Below, piece by piece: positions 24,869-33,196 of a DNA stretch of 48,260 nucleotides. The position numbers were made by a program, and so were the translations under genes. The stretch spans positions 1-48,260 of the forward strand of contig JAUIJZ010000013.1 in the NCBI GenBank assembly GCA_030430715.1, in the 5' to 3' direction. Source of the stretch: Alphaproteobacteria bacterium. Lineage in GTDB: Bacteria; Pseudomonadota; Alphaproteobacteria; Caulobacterales; Aquidulcibacteraceae. The notes beneath the pieces are model-generated. The model worked only from the letters and a program-made list of their open reading frames with translations, searched no databases and had not been told where the DNA came from. The number at the start of each line of letters is the position of its first letter. The first letter of the stretch is position 1.

Positions 24869-26131
24869 ATGACGAACTACGACAGCGTCGACATTTTCAC
24901 CGATGTGGGCGTGGCCACGCGCCCCGACCCATTCATCGAGCATTTGCGCAGCAAAGGGCCGGCCACTTGGCTGCGGCCCGACGTCGTGGCCGTCACCGAT
25001 TACGCCACCGGCCTCGCCATCTTCCGCGACGAAGAACATTATTCCACGGTCAATTGCACGTTCGGCCCGATGGAATTGCCCTTCAAGGTCGAAGGCGATG
25101 ACATCACCGACCTGATTGAAGCGCACCGCGACCAGATCCCCTACGGCAATCTCATCCTCAATCAGGATCCGCCGCATCACGCCAAATCCAAGGGCGTGCT
25201 GATGGGCATCATCACGCCAAAGCGGCTGAAGGAGAATGAGGAATTCCTCGTCACCCTCGCCGACCGTCAGATCGATGAATTCTTCAAGGACGGAAAATTC
25301 GAAGTCATCACCCAGTACAGCCAGCCGTTCGCCACGCTGGCGATCGCCGACCTGCTGGGCGTGCCGGAAGAAGACCGGCCTACCTTCAAGACGCTGACCG
25401 GCTCATTGCCGGGCGAAATCGGCGGCGTCGCCCCCGAAGACGTTTCGTCCAATCCGCTGGCGCAAATCGGCATCTTCTTCTTCAAATATATCGAAGACCG
25501 CCGCGCCAATCCGCAAAAGGACGTGCTGACCGATCTCGCGCTCCAGAAATATCCTGACGGCACGCTGCCTTCGACGGTCGACATCGTCACCGCCGCGACC
25601 TTCCTGTTCGGCGCCGGCCAGGACACCAGCGTCCGCTTGATCGCCGCTATGTTGCGCTACCTCGCTGAGGATCAGGAACTGCAACAGCGCCTGCGCGCCG
25701 ATTACAGCCTCATTCCCAAATTCACCGAGGAAGTCCTGCGTCTCGAAGGCACGGCCAAGGCCACCTTCCGGCTGGTCAAGAAGAAGGTGAAAATTGGCGA
25801 CATCGAAGTGAAGCCTGGCACGAGCGTCATGCTCATGATCCGCGCCATGAACCGCGACGGCAAACGCTTCGAAAACCCGGCCGATCTCGATATCGCGCGA
25901 CGCAATTCGCAAGAGCATGTCGCGTTCGGGCGCGGCATTCACGCCTGCGCCGGCGCCCCGCTCGCGCGCGCCGAAGCCCGCGTCACCTTGGAGCGCTTGT
26001 TCGACCGCACCAAGAACATCCGCATCAACGAAGCCAAGCACGGCCCGGCCAATGCGCGCGAGTATAATTACTGGAAGAATTATCTGCTGCGCGGCATCAC
26101 CGAGCTGCACCTCGAATTCGATCCCGCGTGA
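24869..26131 (+). CDS. Cytochrome P450
   Basis: A 420-residue soluble bacterial cytochrome P450. The heme-binding motif is FGRGIHACAGAPLARAE with the axial Cys360. The I-helix oxygen-binding motif is FGAGQDTS (residues 247-254) and the K-helix ExxR is Glu288-Val-Leu-Arg291. The C-terminal YNYWKNYLLRGITELHLEF segment fits the group of P450s found beside ferredoxins in Alphaproteobacteria. The ATG at 24869 has AGGGAGG seven bases upstream, deciding the start. It likely hydroxylates a hydrophobic substrate with electrons from the ferredoxin encoded next. Substrate is unknown; a terpenoid, steroid or fatty-acid derivative is possible. Confidence 0.93.
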   Translation: MTNYDSVDIFTDVGVATRPDPFIEHLRSKGPATWLRPDVVAVTDYATGLAIFRDEEHYSTVNCTFGPMELPFKVEGDDITDLIEAHRDQIPYGNLILNQDPPHHAKSKGVLMGIITPKRLKENEEFLVTLADRQIDEFFKDGKFEVITQYSQPFATLAIADLLGVPEEDRPTFKTLTGSLPGEIGGVAPEDVSSNPLAQIGIFFFKYIEDRRANPQKDVLTDLALQKYPDGTLPSTVDIVTAATFLFGAGQDTSVRLIAAMLRYLAEDQELQQRLRADYSLIPKFTEEVLRLEGTAKATFRLVKKKVKIGDIEVKPGTSVMLMIRAMNRDGKRFENPADLDIARRNSQEHVAFGRGIHACAGAPLARAEARVTLERLFDRTKNIRINEAKHGPANAREYNYWKNYLLRGITELHLEFDPA

Positions 26132-26139
26132 GCAGAACC

Positions 26140-26466
26140 ATGGTGAAGATTACTTACATCGAAGCCAATGGCGACAAGCAGATCGTCGATGCAACGCCCG
26201 GCCAATCGCTGATGCAGGCGGCAACGCGGGCCGCCGTGCCCGGCATTCTCGCCGATTGCGGCGGCGCGGCTGCGTGCGGCACCTGCCGCATCTATGTGGA
26301 CGACGCCAATTATCGCGCCAAGATGCCGCCGCGCAGCGAGATGGAAGACGCGATGATCGAATTCCACGACGATTCCGAGCCGCACGTGCGGCTCGCCTGC
26401 CAGATTCAGGTGGTCGAGGAATTTGACGGCATGGTTCTCCGCATGCCGGAAAGTCAGCACTCCTAA
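26140..26466 (+). CDS. [2Fe-2S] ferredoxin (P450 redox partner)
   Basis: A 108-residue plant/adrenodoxin-type ferredoxin. Cysteines at 40, 46, 49 and 87 (ADCGGAAACGTCRIYV and RLACQIQV) match the C-x5-C-x2-C...C cluster pattern of P450-partner ferredoxins such as putidaredoxin. The start MVKITYIEANG is that of the family; a GTG 12 bases earlier overlaps the P450 stop as GTGA and may instead be used. No ferredoxin reductase is encoded nearby, so electrons must come from a reductase elsewhere in the genome. The gene ends the P450 operon, followed by a strong hairpin. Confidence 0.93.
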   Translation: MVKITYIEANGDKQIVDATPGQSLMQAATRAAVPGILADCGGAAACGTCRIYVDDANYRAKMPPRSEMEDAMIEFHDDSEPHVRLACQIQVVEEFDGMVLRMPESQHS

Positions 26467-26494
26467 CGCGCACAACACATCTGACGGTACAAAA

Positions 26495-26520
26495 AACAAC
26501 CCGCCGTGAGGCGGGTTGTT
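26495..26520. terminator. Bidirectional intrinsic terminator
   Basis: A perfect 11-bp stem: AACAACCCGCC (26495-26505) with GGCGGGTTGTT (26510-26520) and a GTGA loop. Read on the minus strand it is followed by six thymines, terminating the exported-protein gene whose stop is at 26543. On the plus strand it is followed by TCGTTTCG and can also end the ferredoxin transcript. Confidence 0.85.
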
Positions 26521-26542
26521 TCGTTTCGCTATGCGTGAGCGC

Positions 26543-27757
26543 TTATTCGATCACGAAGGCCGGCGTCGCACGCAGCCAATATTGCGTCGAAAGCGAGGTG
26601 CAGCGCCCCGTCTCCGGATCGAAATCACCATCGGCGAGATCATACATCGCGCGATAGGCGCCCTGGCAGGTACGGCCCATCACCGAATTCGATCCAACGC
26701 GCGTGCCGTTCATGCGGTCGCCGACCAGCTCGCCATTGTCGTCCCTGACATTCCGCATGCCATAATTGATGTCGTACATATCTTCGACGAGCGTGTAGCC
26801 CGCCAGATAGCCTTCCATCAGACCGTCGGAGGTGAAGCGCACATTCAAACGCGCCCGGTTGAGCGGACGTTCGGAAACGCGGCCCGCGGGAAACCAATGA
26901 AAACGCACGTCCACCGGTTCGGTGGTCAACACGCCATTGCGGATGCGCCCCGTTGTTTCCGCGCGGAAGCGCTGATCGGAATCGGCGGCATAAGTCACAT
27001 TCGGCACGGCCGCGTCACGTGAGGGCGTCAGCTGAATGGGGTCAGCGTTGGAATAAATGCCGACCCGGACGCTGTCATCGTTCTCCAGGCTCTCGACATC
27101 ATGGAGCGAGATCAAGATGCCCCATGCGCCCTGCAGCATGATGTCGGAAAGACCTGTCACGCCGCGCGGAATGTCGCCGGTTTGATCTTCCGCTTCATAT
27201 TGCTCGCCGGCGCCTTCGCAGCCGACGACGCGCGCCATCTGATTGTCAACGCCGCGCTGACCACTGACGCCGATGAAATCGTCATGCGCGCAGGTTCCCG
27301 GCGCGGGGCGCGAATTGCTGGTTGAGTTCTGGCCATCCAGATCGATGCCGAAAGCGACGATATTTGTCGCCGTCATCTGGCGATGATGCGGATCGGGCGG
27401 ACCGATTTCCGGATGCATGCACAGATTCATGCCATCCTGCGTCGCAAGTTCCATCGCGCCGCCGAATACCCGCCGCTCATACGTTTGCGTATCCTCGCCC
27501 TCGCGCAACTGGCCTTCGGGGCTTTCCGCGTAAATCTGGCGATAGCCCATGGAGCGGCCATCCGGACACATCGCTTCGATCTGGCCTGGACGCGCATACG
27601 CATTGCCAAAGCCGTGCACGACGAAACCCGCGCGGCCATCTTGAATGAAGTTGGTTTGGCTTTGCGCTTCCGGCACGAAATGATTGGCTGCAAGCACGCC
27701 AATAGATCCCAAAGCCAACGCCGTCACAGCATATCGCAACGTCTCGCGTAAGCGCAT
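26543..27757 (-). CDS. Exported protein of unknown function
   Basis: A 404-residue protein with an N-terminal signal or anchor (MRLRETLRYAVTALALGSIGVLAANHFVP). The rest is hydrophilic and rich in Asp, Asn, Gly and Arg, with at least six cysteines in the mature part (for example EAMCPDGR, NLCMHPEI, PGTCAHDD, VVGCEGAG, GRTCQGAY, GRCTSLS), suggesting disulfides in the periplasm or outside. FGIDLDGQNST and VRVGIYSNADPIQLTP point to a beta-rich fold. The ATG at 27755-27757 has AGGGAGAGG upstream. I do not recognise a family. It could be a secreted or envelope-located structural or binding protein; no catalytic motif is evident. Confidence 0.7.
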   Translation of the reverse strand: MRLRETLRYAVTALALGSIGVLAANHFVPEAQSQTNFIQDGRAGFVVHGFGNAYARPGQIEAMCPDGRSMGYRQIYAESPEGQLREGEDTQTYERRVFGGAMELATQDGMNLCMHPEIGPPDPHHRQMTATNIVAFGIDLDGQNSTSNSRPAPGTCAHDDFIGVSGQRGVDNQMARVVGCEGAGEQYEAEDQTGDIPRGVTGLSDIMLQGAWGILISLHDVESLENDDSVRVGIYSNADPIQLTPSRDAAVPNVTYAADSDQRFRAETTGRIRNGVLTTEPVDVRFHWFPAGRVSERPLNRARLNVRFTSDGLMEGYLAGYTLVEDMYDINYGMRNVRDDNGELVGDRMNGTRVGSNSVMGRTCQGAYRAMYDLADGDFDPETGRCTSLSTQYWLRATPAFVIE

Positions 27758-27826
27758 TTACCTCTCCCTAGCCTCTAAAACGGGCGCACCGTATAGGCGC
27801 ATTGTGTCATGCGAATATAGGCAATG

Positions 27827-27856
27827 GGCCACGTCAAATTATGTCAAGACGTGGCC
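27827..27856. repeat. Perfect 9-bp palindrome upstream of the exported-protein gene
   Basis: GGCCACGTC (27827-27835) and GACGTGGCC (27848-27856) are perfectly complementary around 12 AT-richer bases that contain TTGACA on the minus strand. A second small pair, GTCAC (27857-27861) with GTGAC (27868-27872), lies beside it. It is 70 bases upstream of the 27757 start, so it may be an operator; alternatively it helps terminate the DUF6882-like gene. Confidence 0.45.
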
Positions 27857-27886
27857 GTCACGGACGTGTGACGCGCGAAGGACGCG

Positions 27887-28429
27887 TTATTTCCGCACCT
27901 TCGGCTGGCCGAGCGTCATGAAAATCACCGGCCCTTCGGTTGGCGCGCGATAAACGCCGTGACTGGCGTTCACCTTCATCGCCAACGCCGTCATCTGCCA
28001 CGCTTCCTGCTCGCTCATCTTGAGCGCGCTCTCCGTGAGTTCTTCGAGTTCGTGTTTTTCACCGAACCAACGCGTGCGCTCGGCGTCATTGCGCAAGCGC
28101 TGCACCACCATCGGATTATCCCAGCCCCAGCGGAACATGCTGGTGCGCGGATTCCAGGCGCCGACAATCTGCACAGGCGCGGTCACCAGCGCGCCGTCCT
28201 TGCGCTCGAACTGGATGATCCCCGCATTTTGATCGACCATCCAGGGCGCAGTTTGCAGCTTCAGCTTCTTGGCGAGCCAGCGCTGCCGGTTCAGCAGATC
28301 AATCCAGGATTCCGCCCAGAAGCGATCCACATCCACTGTCTCCCCGCCCCACGGCACCAGCGCGCGCGACGGCCCAATGGCCGTATCGGTCCTAGCGGCG
28401 GTCTTGGCGCGGCGTTTCGCGGCGGGCAT
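27887..28429 (-). CDS. DUF6882-like protein
   Basis: A soluble protein of 180 residues from the ATG 28427-28429, preceded by GGGGAAG; ATGs at 28441 and 28462 are in-frame alternatives. The centre reads APWMVDQNAGIIQFE, then PVQIVGAWNPRTSMFRWGWDN, the DUF6882-type pattern in which a tryptophan-rich strand pair (W.W.N) follows a short linker. The C-terminal part has NASHGVYRAPTEGPVIFMTLGQ, also typical. The N-terminus is Lys/Arg/Ala-rich. Proteins of this group are uncharacterised. The gene is transcribed toward the exported-protein gene with 129 bases between, containing a palindrome. Confidence 0.55.
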   Translation of the reverse strand: MPAAKRRAKTAARTDTAIGPSRALVPWGGETVDVDRFWAESWIDLLNRQRWLAKKLKLQTAPWMVDQNAGIIQFERKDGALVTAPVQIVGAWNPRTSMFRWGWDNPMVVQRLRNDAERTRWFGEKHELEELTESALKMSEQEAWQMTALAMKVNASHGVYRAPTEGPVIFMTLGQPKVRK

Positions 28430-28517
28430 TCGCTTCCCCATCGGCGGTATGTGGATAACCATTTTCGATCAGAGCAGGTAGAGCAATTTCCGATGCGCTG
28501 CTGAAAAGTGTCGCGCG

Positions 28518-28546
28518 AGGTGGCCGAATGTGCCGTTCGGCGACCT
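28518..28546. repeat. Small hairpin upstream of an orphan gene
   Basis: AGGTGGCCGAA (28518-28528) pairs with TTCGGCGACCT (28536-28546) at 10 of 11 positions around a seven-base loop. It lies in the gap between divergent genes, about 60 bases before the chosen start of the next plus-strand gene. It may be an operator or a transcript structure. Confidence 0.35.
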
Positions 28547-28603
28547 AAGGTTGACTTCGCGGCACTGCATTGCGCAAACTTCACAAAACTCCTGGAGCGC
28601 TTG

Positions 28604-29305
28604 ATGAAGTTCGACCCGCCTTTCCCGCACCAAGGAGAACCGCATGCCGGAATGAGCGAACACAATCGTCAGATCGTAAACCTCCGGAAAAGGGACGCAG
28701 CGGGCAACCGAGAAAAGCTCCTGGAAATGGCGATTGCGGAGCGGGCAGCAGGCATTCGGATGGAATTGGTCAATGCGGCTCTCGAGCCGTCAGGCGCGTC
28801 GTGGACAAGCGCTCAAATCGCCCTCATTCGCCAACTTATCGAAACTGACGACAGCGAGCATATTTATTATCGCGCTATGGAATACGTGAAACAGCTAGAA
28901 GGACCGACGCGCACAGAAGGGATCAACCACCTCTGGCGCATCGCCACTGCGGATCCGCATCCTTATCGACGCCTCTACACGATTTACGTGTTCCGCGATT
29001 ATCAGAAGATTCCCAAAATCTCCGAGTTCATAAGAAACCGCGCGCTCTCAGACGAAAGCAACTATGTGCGCCAGAGCATCTGTCACGCGTGCCTAAACAT
29101 CTATGATTACGAGCATTTACAACCGATCAGTGAGTTTGCTGAGCAATGGTTTGCGCATACGGGCATTGTTGACTCTTCGCACCCCAAGCTGGCTTCACAG
29201 AAGGCGCTTCGCCAGACCATTATTCCTGGATACTTCGCATCCGAAAGGCGCCCACTGCTCTCCCAGCACGATCCCTATTCTCAAACTGGATCGCGTCGCG
29301 CCTAA
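28604..29305 (+). CDS. Orphan protein of unknown function, possibly HEAT-like, atypical base composition
   Basis: A soluble, strongly helical protein of 233 residues from the ATG at 28604 (GGAG seven bases upstream), or 217 residues from the ATG at 28652. The centre (YYRAMEYVKQLEG, RTEGINHLWRIATADPHPYRRLYTIYVFRDYQKI, NYVRQSICHACLNIYDYEHLQP) has the helix pattern of HEAT or ARM repeats, but no match is certain. The gene has visibly more A/T in third codon positions (for example runs such as ATTTATTATCGC) than its neighbours, suggesting recent acquisition. It stands alone between divergent and convergent genes. Function unknown. Confidence 0.6.
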   Translation: MKFDPPFPHQGEPHAGMSEHNRQIVNLRKRDAAGNREKLLEMAIAERAAGIRMELVNAALEPSGASWTSAQIALIRQLIETDDSEHIYYRAMEYVKQLEGPTRTEGINHLWRIATADPHPYRRLYTIYVFRDYQKIPKISEFIRNRALSDESNYVRQSICHACLNIYDYEHLQPISEFAEQWFAHTGIVDSSHPKLASQKALRQTIIPGYFASERRPLLSQHDPYSQTGSRRA

Positions 29306-29317
29306 CGACATCACGGG

Positions 29318-30106
29318 TCAATACGGATCACCCAGCTTGCGCCCGCCGCGCCCAATCGTCAGCGCCTTGATCACGCCGCGCAGGGTTTTCACCTCCTGAT
29401 CGGTGAAGCGCGCACGCAGAAGCGCTGTACGGATATTGCGCTTCATCACCGGCGCCTTGTCCGGCGGATGATAAAAACGCCCACGCTCAAGCTCGCCCTC
29501 CAGGTGCGCCATCAGCGCCTCGAACTCGGCTTGCGTCGCCGGCGGGTCCTGCAAATCGAGGAACCAAGGCGGCAGATCTTTCTCCTGCCGCGCCTCGGCA
29601 TAGGCGTAGGCGAAGATCGACACCGCATTGGCCAAATTGAGCGAGGCAAAGCCTGGATTGACCGGCAGCGTCATGATCGCGTCGGCGCGCGCCACCTCAT
29701 CGGTCTCAAGCCCAGCCGCCTCCGGCCCGAACATCACCACCGGTTTTTCACCCGCCGCGATTGCGCTGCGCAGTTTCAGCGCGGTTTCGCGCGCGCCCCA
29801 GACCGGCTTTTCCAGGCCGCGCGGCCGCGCCGTCGCCGCCACCACCAGGGTTGCATCGCTGAGCGCATCCTCAATACGCCATTCGACCCGCGCCGGCCCC
29901 AGCACCTTGTCGGCGCCGACCGCCACGATCTCCGCTTTCGGATTGGGCCAGCGGTCGCGCGGCGCCACCAGGCGCATCGACACCAGCCCGAAATTCAGCA
30001 TCGCGCGCGCCGCCGCGCCGATATTCTCGCCCATTTGCGGGCGCACCAGGCATATGGCCGGCCACGCCTCTTCGATGGGCGGGGGCATATTGGGCGCGCG
30101 GGTCAT
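29318..30106 (-). CDS. TrmJ/TrmH-family RNA 2'-O-methyltransferase
   Basis: A 262-residue SPOUT-class RNA methyltransferase. Motif 2 is [15 protein letters not shown] (the family's FGxExxGL) and motif 3 is [16 protein letters not shown] (SLNLSNAV). These, with the N-terminal [24 protein letters not shown], identify TrmJ, which 2'-O-methylates the nucleotide at position 32 of tRNA, or a close TrmH relative. The ATG at 30104-30106 follows AAAGGGG; an open frame extends 21 codons further without support. The C-terminal part ([17 protein letters not shown]) is helical. It is divergent from icd. Confidence 0.88.
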   Translation of the reverse strand: MTRAPNMPPPIEEAWPAICLVRPQMGENIGAAARAMLNFGLVSMRLVAPRDRWPNPKAEIVAVGADKVLGPARVEWRIEDALSDATLVVAATARPRGLEKPVWGARETALKLRSAIAAGEKPVVMFGPEAAGLETDEVARADAIMTLPVNPGFASLNLANAVSIFAYAYAEARQEKDLPPWFLDLQDPPATQAEFEALMAHLEGELERGRFYHPPDKAPVMKRNIRTALLRARFTDQEVKTLRGVIKALTIGRGGRKLGDPY

Positions 30107-30251
30107 GCCCCTTTTTGTGGCGAAGTCCGCCTCCGCCGCAAGCCGCCAGTCGCGGGCGCTGCGCCGCACCGGGCAAACTTGCGCCCACGCCCCAAGCTGC
30201 TACCAAGCCGCCAGAAAAACGCACAACGAATTCAGGCTTAGGAACGCATTC

Positions 30252-31463
30252 ATGGCTAAGATCAAGGTGGACAACCCCGTCGTCGAGATGGACGGCGATG
30301 AGATGACGCGCATCATCTGGGCGCTGATCAAGGAACGCCTGATCCACCCCTATCTCGATATCGACCTCAAATATTACGATTTGAGCGTCGAAAGCCGTGA
30401 CGCCACCGACGATCAGATCACCATCGACGCCGCCAACGCCACCAAGCAGTACGGCGTCGCCGTCAAATGCGCCACCATCACGCCCGACGAAGCGCGGGTC
30501 GAGGAATTCAAGCTCAAGCAAATGTGGCGTTCGCCGAACGGCACGATCCGCAACATTCTCGGCGGCGTGATCTTCCGTGAGCCGATCATCTGCAAAAACG
30601 TGCCGCGCCTCGTGCCGGGCTGGACCCAGCCCATCGTCGTCGGCCGTCACGCCTTCGGCGACCAATACCGCGCCACCGATTTCAAATTCCCGAGCGCGGG
30701 CACGCTCACCATCAAATTCGTCGGCGACGATGGCAAGGTGATCGAAAAGGAAGTCTTCAAGGCGCCGGGCTCGGGCGTCACCATGGCGATGTACAACCTC
30801 GATGAGAGCATCAAGGATTTCGCCCGCGCCTCGATGAATTACGGCCTCATGAAGGGCTGGCCGGTTTATCTCTCCACGAAGAACACGATCCTCAAAGCCT
30901 ATGACGGCCGCTTCAAGGACATCTTCCAGGAAGTGTTCGACACCGAGTTCAAGGACAAGTTCGCCGCCGCAAAGATCACCTATGAGCACCGCCTGATCGA
31001 CGACATGGTCGCCGCCGCCCTGAAATGGTCGGGCGGCTATGTGTGGGCCTGTAAGAATTATGATGGCGACGTGCAGTCAGACACCGTCGCGCAAGGCTTC
31101 GGCTCGCTCGGCCTCATGACGTCGGTGCTGATCACGCCGGACGGCAAGACGATGGAAGCGGAAGCCGCGCACGGCACGGTGACGCGCCATTATCGCGAGC
31201 ACCAGAAGGGCAACCCCACCTCCACCAACTCGATCGCCTCGATCTTCGCCTGGACGCGCGGCCTCGCCCATCGCGGCAAGCTCGACAACAATCAAAAGCT
31301 GATCGATTTCGCGCTGAAGCTGGAAAAGATCACGGTCGACACCGTCGAAGCCGGCGACATGACCAAGGATCTCGCCCTGCTCGTTGGCGAAAACCAGAAA
31401 TGGCTCACCACCGAAGGCTTCCTCAACAAGGTCGGCGACAATCTCGATAAGGCGATGGCGTAA
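30252..31463 (+). CDS. icd: NADP-dependent isocitrate dehydrogenase
   Basis: A 403-residue NADP-type isocitrate dehydrogenase of the eukaryotic-like homodimeric class. It oxidatively decarboxylates isocitrate to 2-oxoglutarate in the TCA cycle. Typical segments are [16 protein letters not shown] at the N-terminus, [34 protein letters not shown], and [30 protein letters not shown] with the metal-binding aspartates. [35 protein letters not shown] carries the NADP-binding loop. The ATG is chosen at 30252 and a long upstream extension of the open frame, overlapping the divergent gene, is rejected. A strong hairpin follows 24 bases after the stop. Confidence 0.97.
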   Translation: MAKIKVDNPVVEMDGDEMTRIIWALIKERLIHPYLDIDLKYYDLSVESRDATDDQITIDAANATKQYGVAVKCATITPDEARVEEFKLKQMWRSPNGTIRNILGGVIFREPIICKNVPRLVPGWTQPIVVGRHAFGDQYRATDFKFPSAGTLTIKFVGDDGKVIEKEVFKAPGSGVTMAMYNLDESIKDFARASMNYGLMKGWPVYLSTKNTILKAYDGRFKDIFQEVFDTEFKDKFAAAKITYEHRLIDDMVAAALKWSGGYVWACKNYDGDVQSDTVAQGFGSLGLMTSVLITPDGKTMEAEAAHGTVTRHYREHQKGNPTSTNSIASIFAWTRGLAHRGKLDNNQKLIDFALKLEKITVDTVEAGDMTKDLALLVGENQKWLTTEGFLNKVGDNLDKAMA

Positions 31464-31486
31464 GCGCCATCCGCACGTGCGCTTGA

Positions 31487-31509
31487 GGGTCCAGGCTCAG
31501 CCTGGACCC
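31487..31509 (+). terminator. icd terminator
   Basis: GGGTCCAGG (31487-31495) pairs perfectly with CCTGGACCC (31501-31509) around CTCAG, followed by ATTTCATTG. It lies 24 bases beyond the icd stop. The trailing thymine run is weak. Confidence 0.7.
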
Positions 31510-31519
31510 ATTTCATTGA

Positions 31520-32101
31520 CCTGATCGCAGCAAGCAGCTTGCTTTTGCCTCCAACGACCGTTTCGAACTGGGCGTCGGCCTGAGTTGGCAAGAGGCCGAG
31601 TACCGCGCGCTCGGCCACAATTTCCGCGAACGCGGCCGGCGCATGAGCGAACAATTGGAGGTGATCCGGCGGCTTTGGACAGAGCCCTACCTCACCTACA
31701 AAGGCGAATTCCACGATTTCAACGATCTCGGCTTTGGCCGGCTTCCGAACAAACCGATCCCGCTTTGGGTCGGGACATCGACATCTGAAAAAGCGCTGCA
31801 GCGCGCGGCTAATTTCGCTGACGGCTGGATGTGCACGTCAGACATCGCAGAGCAACTGCCGCAATTTCGTGACTACCTCATTGCAGCGGGACGTGACCCG
31901 GCGTCGATCAACATCATGTTTCGCATCGTCCCCAAGCAAACGGATGGACCGGATGAATGGGTCGCCGAAGCGCGCCGCCTGCAAAAGCTCGGCGTCAGCC
32001 ACATCAATATCTGGCCCAATGCTGAGATCGAGGCTCCTGAAGGCGAGAGCGTTCAGCACGTGCTGAATATTTTGAGCGTGCTGAAACGCGAGGTCGGATA
32101 A
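31520..32101 (+). pseudogene. 5'-truncated luciferase-like flavin/F420-dependent oxidoreductase
   Basis: The frame is open from just after a stop at 31517 to the TAA at 32101 (193 codons). It translates as the C-terminal two thirds of a luciferase-like monooxygenase (LLM class; F420/FMN-dependent): FASNDRFELGVGLSWQEAEYRALGHNFRERGRRMSEQLEVIRRLW, then RLPNKPIPLWVGTST and ADGWMCTS. Complete members have roughly 80-100 more residues at the N-terminus, including the start of the barrel. Between 31464 and 31520 there is only the icd terminator, with no start codon or N-terminal homology. A start at ATG 31643 would give a fragment too small for the fold. The gene is therefore best read as a decayed remnant, though the open part has no internal stops and may be a recent truncation. 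Confidence 0.8.
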
Positions 32102-32165
32102 TTGCCGGCGCGCCCTCAAACATGACCATTTGTGCGGTTCGCGCGCTGCAATTCGCCGATCAACA

Positions 32166-32750
32166 TCAATCGCCGCTAAGCGCGCGCCGCCGCATCAGCA
32201 CCATGACGATGAAGGGTATGCCCGCCACGCCGGTGACCGCAGGCCACAGCACGGTCGTCAGCGAATAGGCTTCAAGCGCCGCGATCGCCACGCCGTTGCG
32301 CAGCGTGATGACGGCGTAGAAAGTCAAACTCTCTTCGAATGGCCGCGCATAGCCTTTGCGTATTGTCGGCGCGAACCCAAGCAGGTCGGCAATGGTGAGA
32401 ATGATCACCGCCGCGAGCGGATCGTCCGTCGCCCACCAGGCCGGCAAAGACAAAAGTCCCAGCACCAGGAACGACCAATCGAGCCGCGTGACCGAATAAT
32501 CGCCGCGCTTCAAATAGGCGAGCACAGCCAGGCCAATCGAGACGATCCCGGAAACGCCGATTGGCCATGCGCCGGCGCCCGCGCCATCGGCCGATTGCGC
32601 CAGAAAAACGATGAACGTGGTCGAGCCCCACACCACCCAGGAAAAGACGTGCGGCTTGGCGCGCCCGCTTAAGATGGCGAGCACGTACGGCAAAAACGCG
32701 CCGAGCGTGAGCACAATCGCCAGCGCGCTGAGGCCGTCCTTCACGCTCAC
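32166..32750 (-). CDS. Conserved six-helix membrane protein
   Basis: A 194-residue integral membrane protein with six or seven predicted helices. The N-terminal half has AIVLTLGAFLPYVLAILSGRAKPHVFSWVVWGSTTFIVFLAQ, a pattern reminiscent of the PQ-loop or SWEET-like proteins, in which a proline-containing helix is followed by FSWxxWG. In the C-terminal half NGVAIAALEAYSLTTVLWPAV is repeated in style, suggesting an internal duplication of three helices. The short C-terminus is basic. No substrate can be named. It lies on the minus strand behind the alaS-acetyltransferase-hypothetical series and may be co-transcribed with the 32772 gene, 21 bases upstream. Confidence 0.72.
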   Translation of the reverse strand: MSVKDGLSALAIVLTLGAFLPYVLAILSGRAKPHVFSWVVWGSTTFIVFLAQSADGAGAGAWPIGVSGIVSIGLAVLAYLKRGDYSVTRLDWSFLVLGLLSLPAWWATDDPLAAVIILTIADLLGFAPTIRKGYARPFEESLTFYAVITLRNGVAIAALEAYSLTTVLWPAVTGVAGIPFIVMVLMRRRALSGD

Positions 32751-32771
32751 ACAGATGACTTTCCGGCGCGG

Positions 32772-33113
32772 TTAGAGTTTCAGCAGATCGACTTCCGCCG
32801 CTTGATAGGGGTCCAGCCGGTACACCAATTGGCGATGGATCGCGACCAGCGCACCCTCGCCCCAATCGTCGATCAATTCAGCGTCGTCGCTCTCGCGCGC
32901 CGCCCAATGCGAACCGTCTTCACAAATCAACACACGACCGCCGCCCATCACCGCATCGATCATCGACACCGAGCCCGATTGGGCGCCAGCGCCAAGTCCG
33001 ACTCGGAACACCGACAGAATCGCTTCACGCTGTCCCTGCGTGAGTCGATGCCAATCGAGTCGCTGAAAAAGCTCTGGCCCTAAAAATGCGGCCAGCGCGT
33101 CGTTGTGCGTCAT
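32772..33113 (-). CDS. Small soluble protein of unknown function
   Basis: A 113-residue hydrophilic protein from the ATG 33111-33113; a longer start 11 codons upstream (ATG 33144-33146) is possible. It has a helical N-terminal part (ALAAFLGPELFQRLDWHRLTQGQREAILSVFRVG) and an acidic C-terminal part with ESDDAELIDDWGEGALVAIHRQLVYRLDPYQAAEVDLLKL. No motif or family is recognised. It lies between the GNAT gene and the membrane-protein gene on the minus strand. Confidence 0.6.
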   Translation of the reverse strand: MTHNDALAAFLGPELFQRLDWHRLTQGQREAILSVFRVGLGAGAQSGSVSMIDAVMGGGRVLICEDGSHWAARESDDAELIDDWGEGALVAIHRQLVYRLDPYQAAEVDLLKL

Positions 33114-33196
33114 CCCGTCCCCCGTCACCCGAATCGAGTCGTCCAAAAACGATTGATTTGGTTTCCGAGACGTTACCCGTTACACGCGCGGCGAAA

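Noticed and set aside
29628-30251. A long N-terminal extension of icd
   Set aside because: The extension overlaps the divergent methyltransferase gene, is low in complexity, and all relatives begin at MAKIKVDNP (ATG at 30252).
30868-31295. Small antisense frames inside icd
   Set aside because: Composition-driven open frames opposite a conserved enzyme gene.
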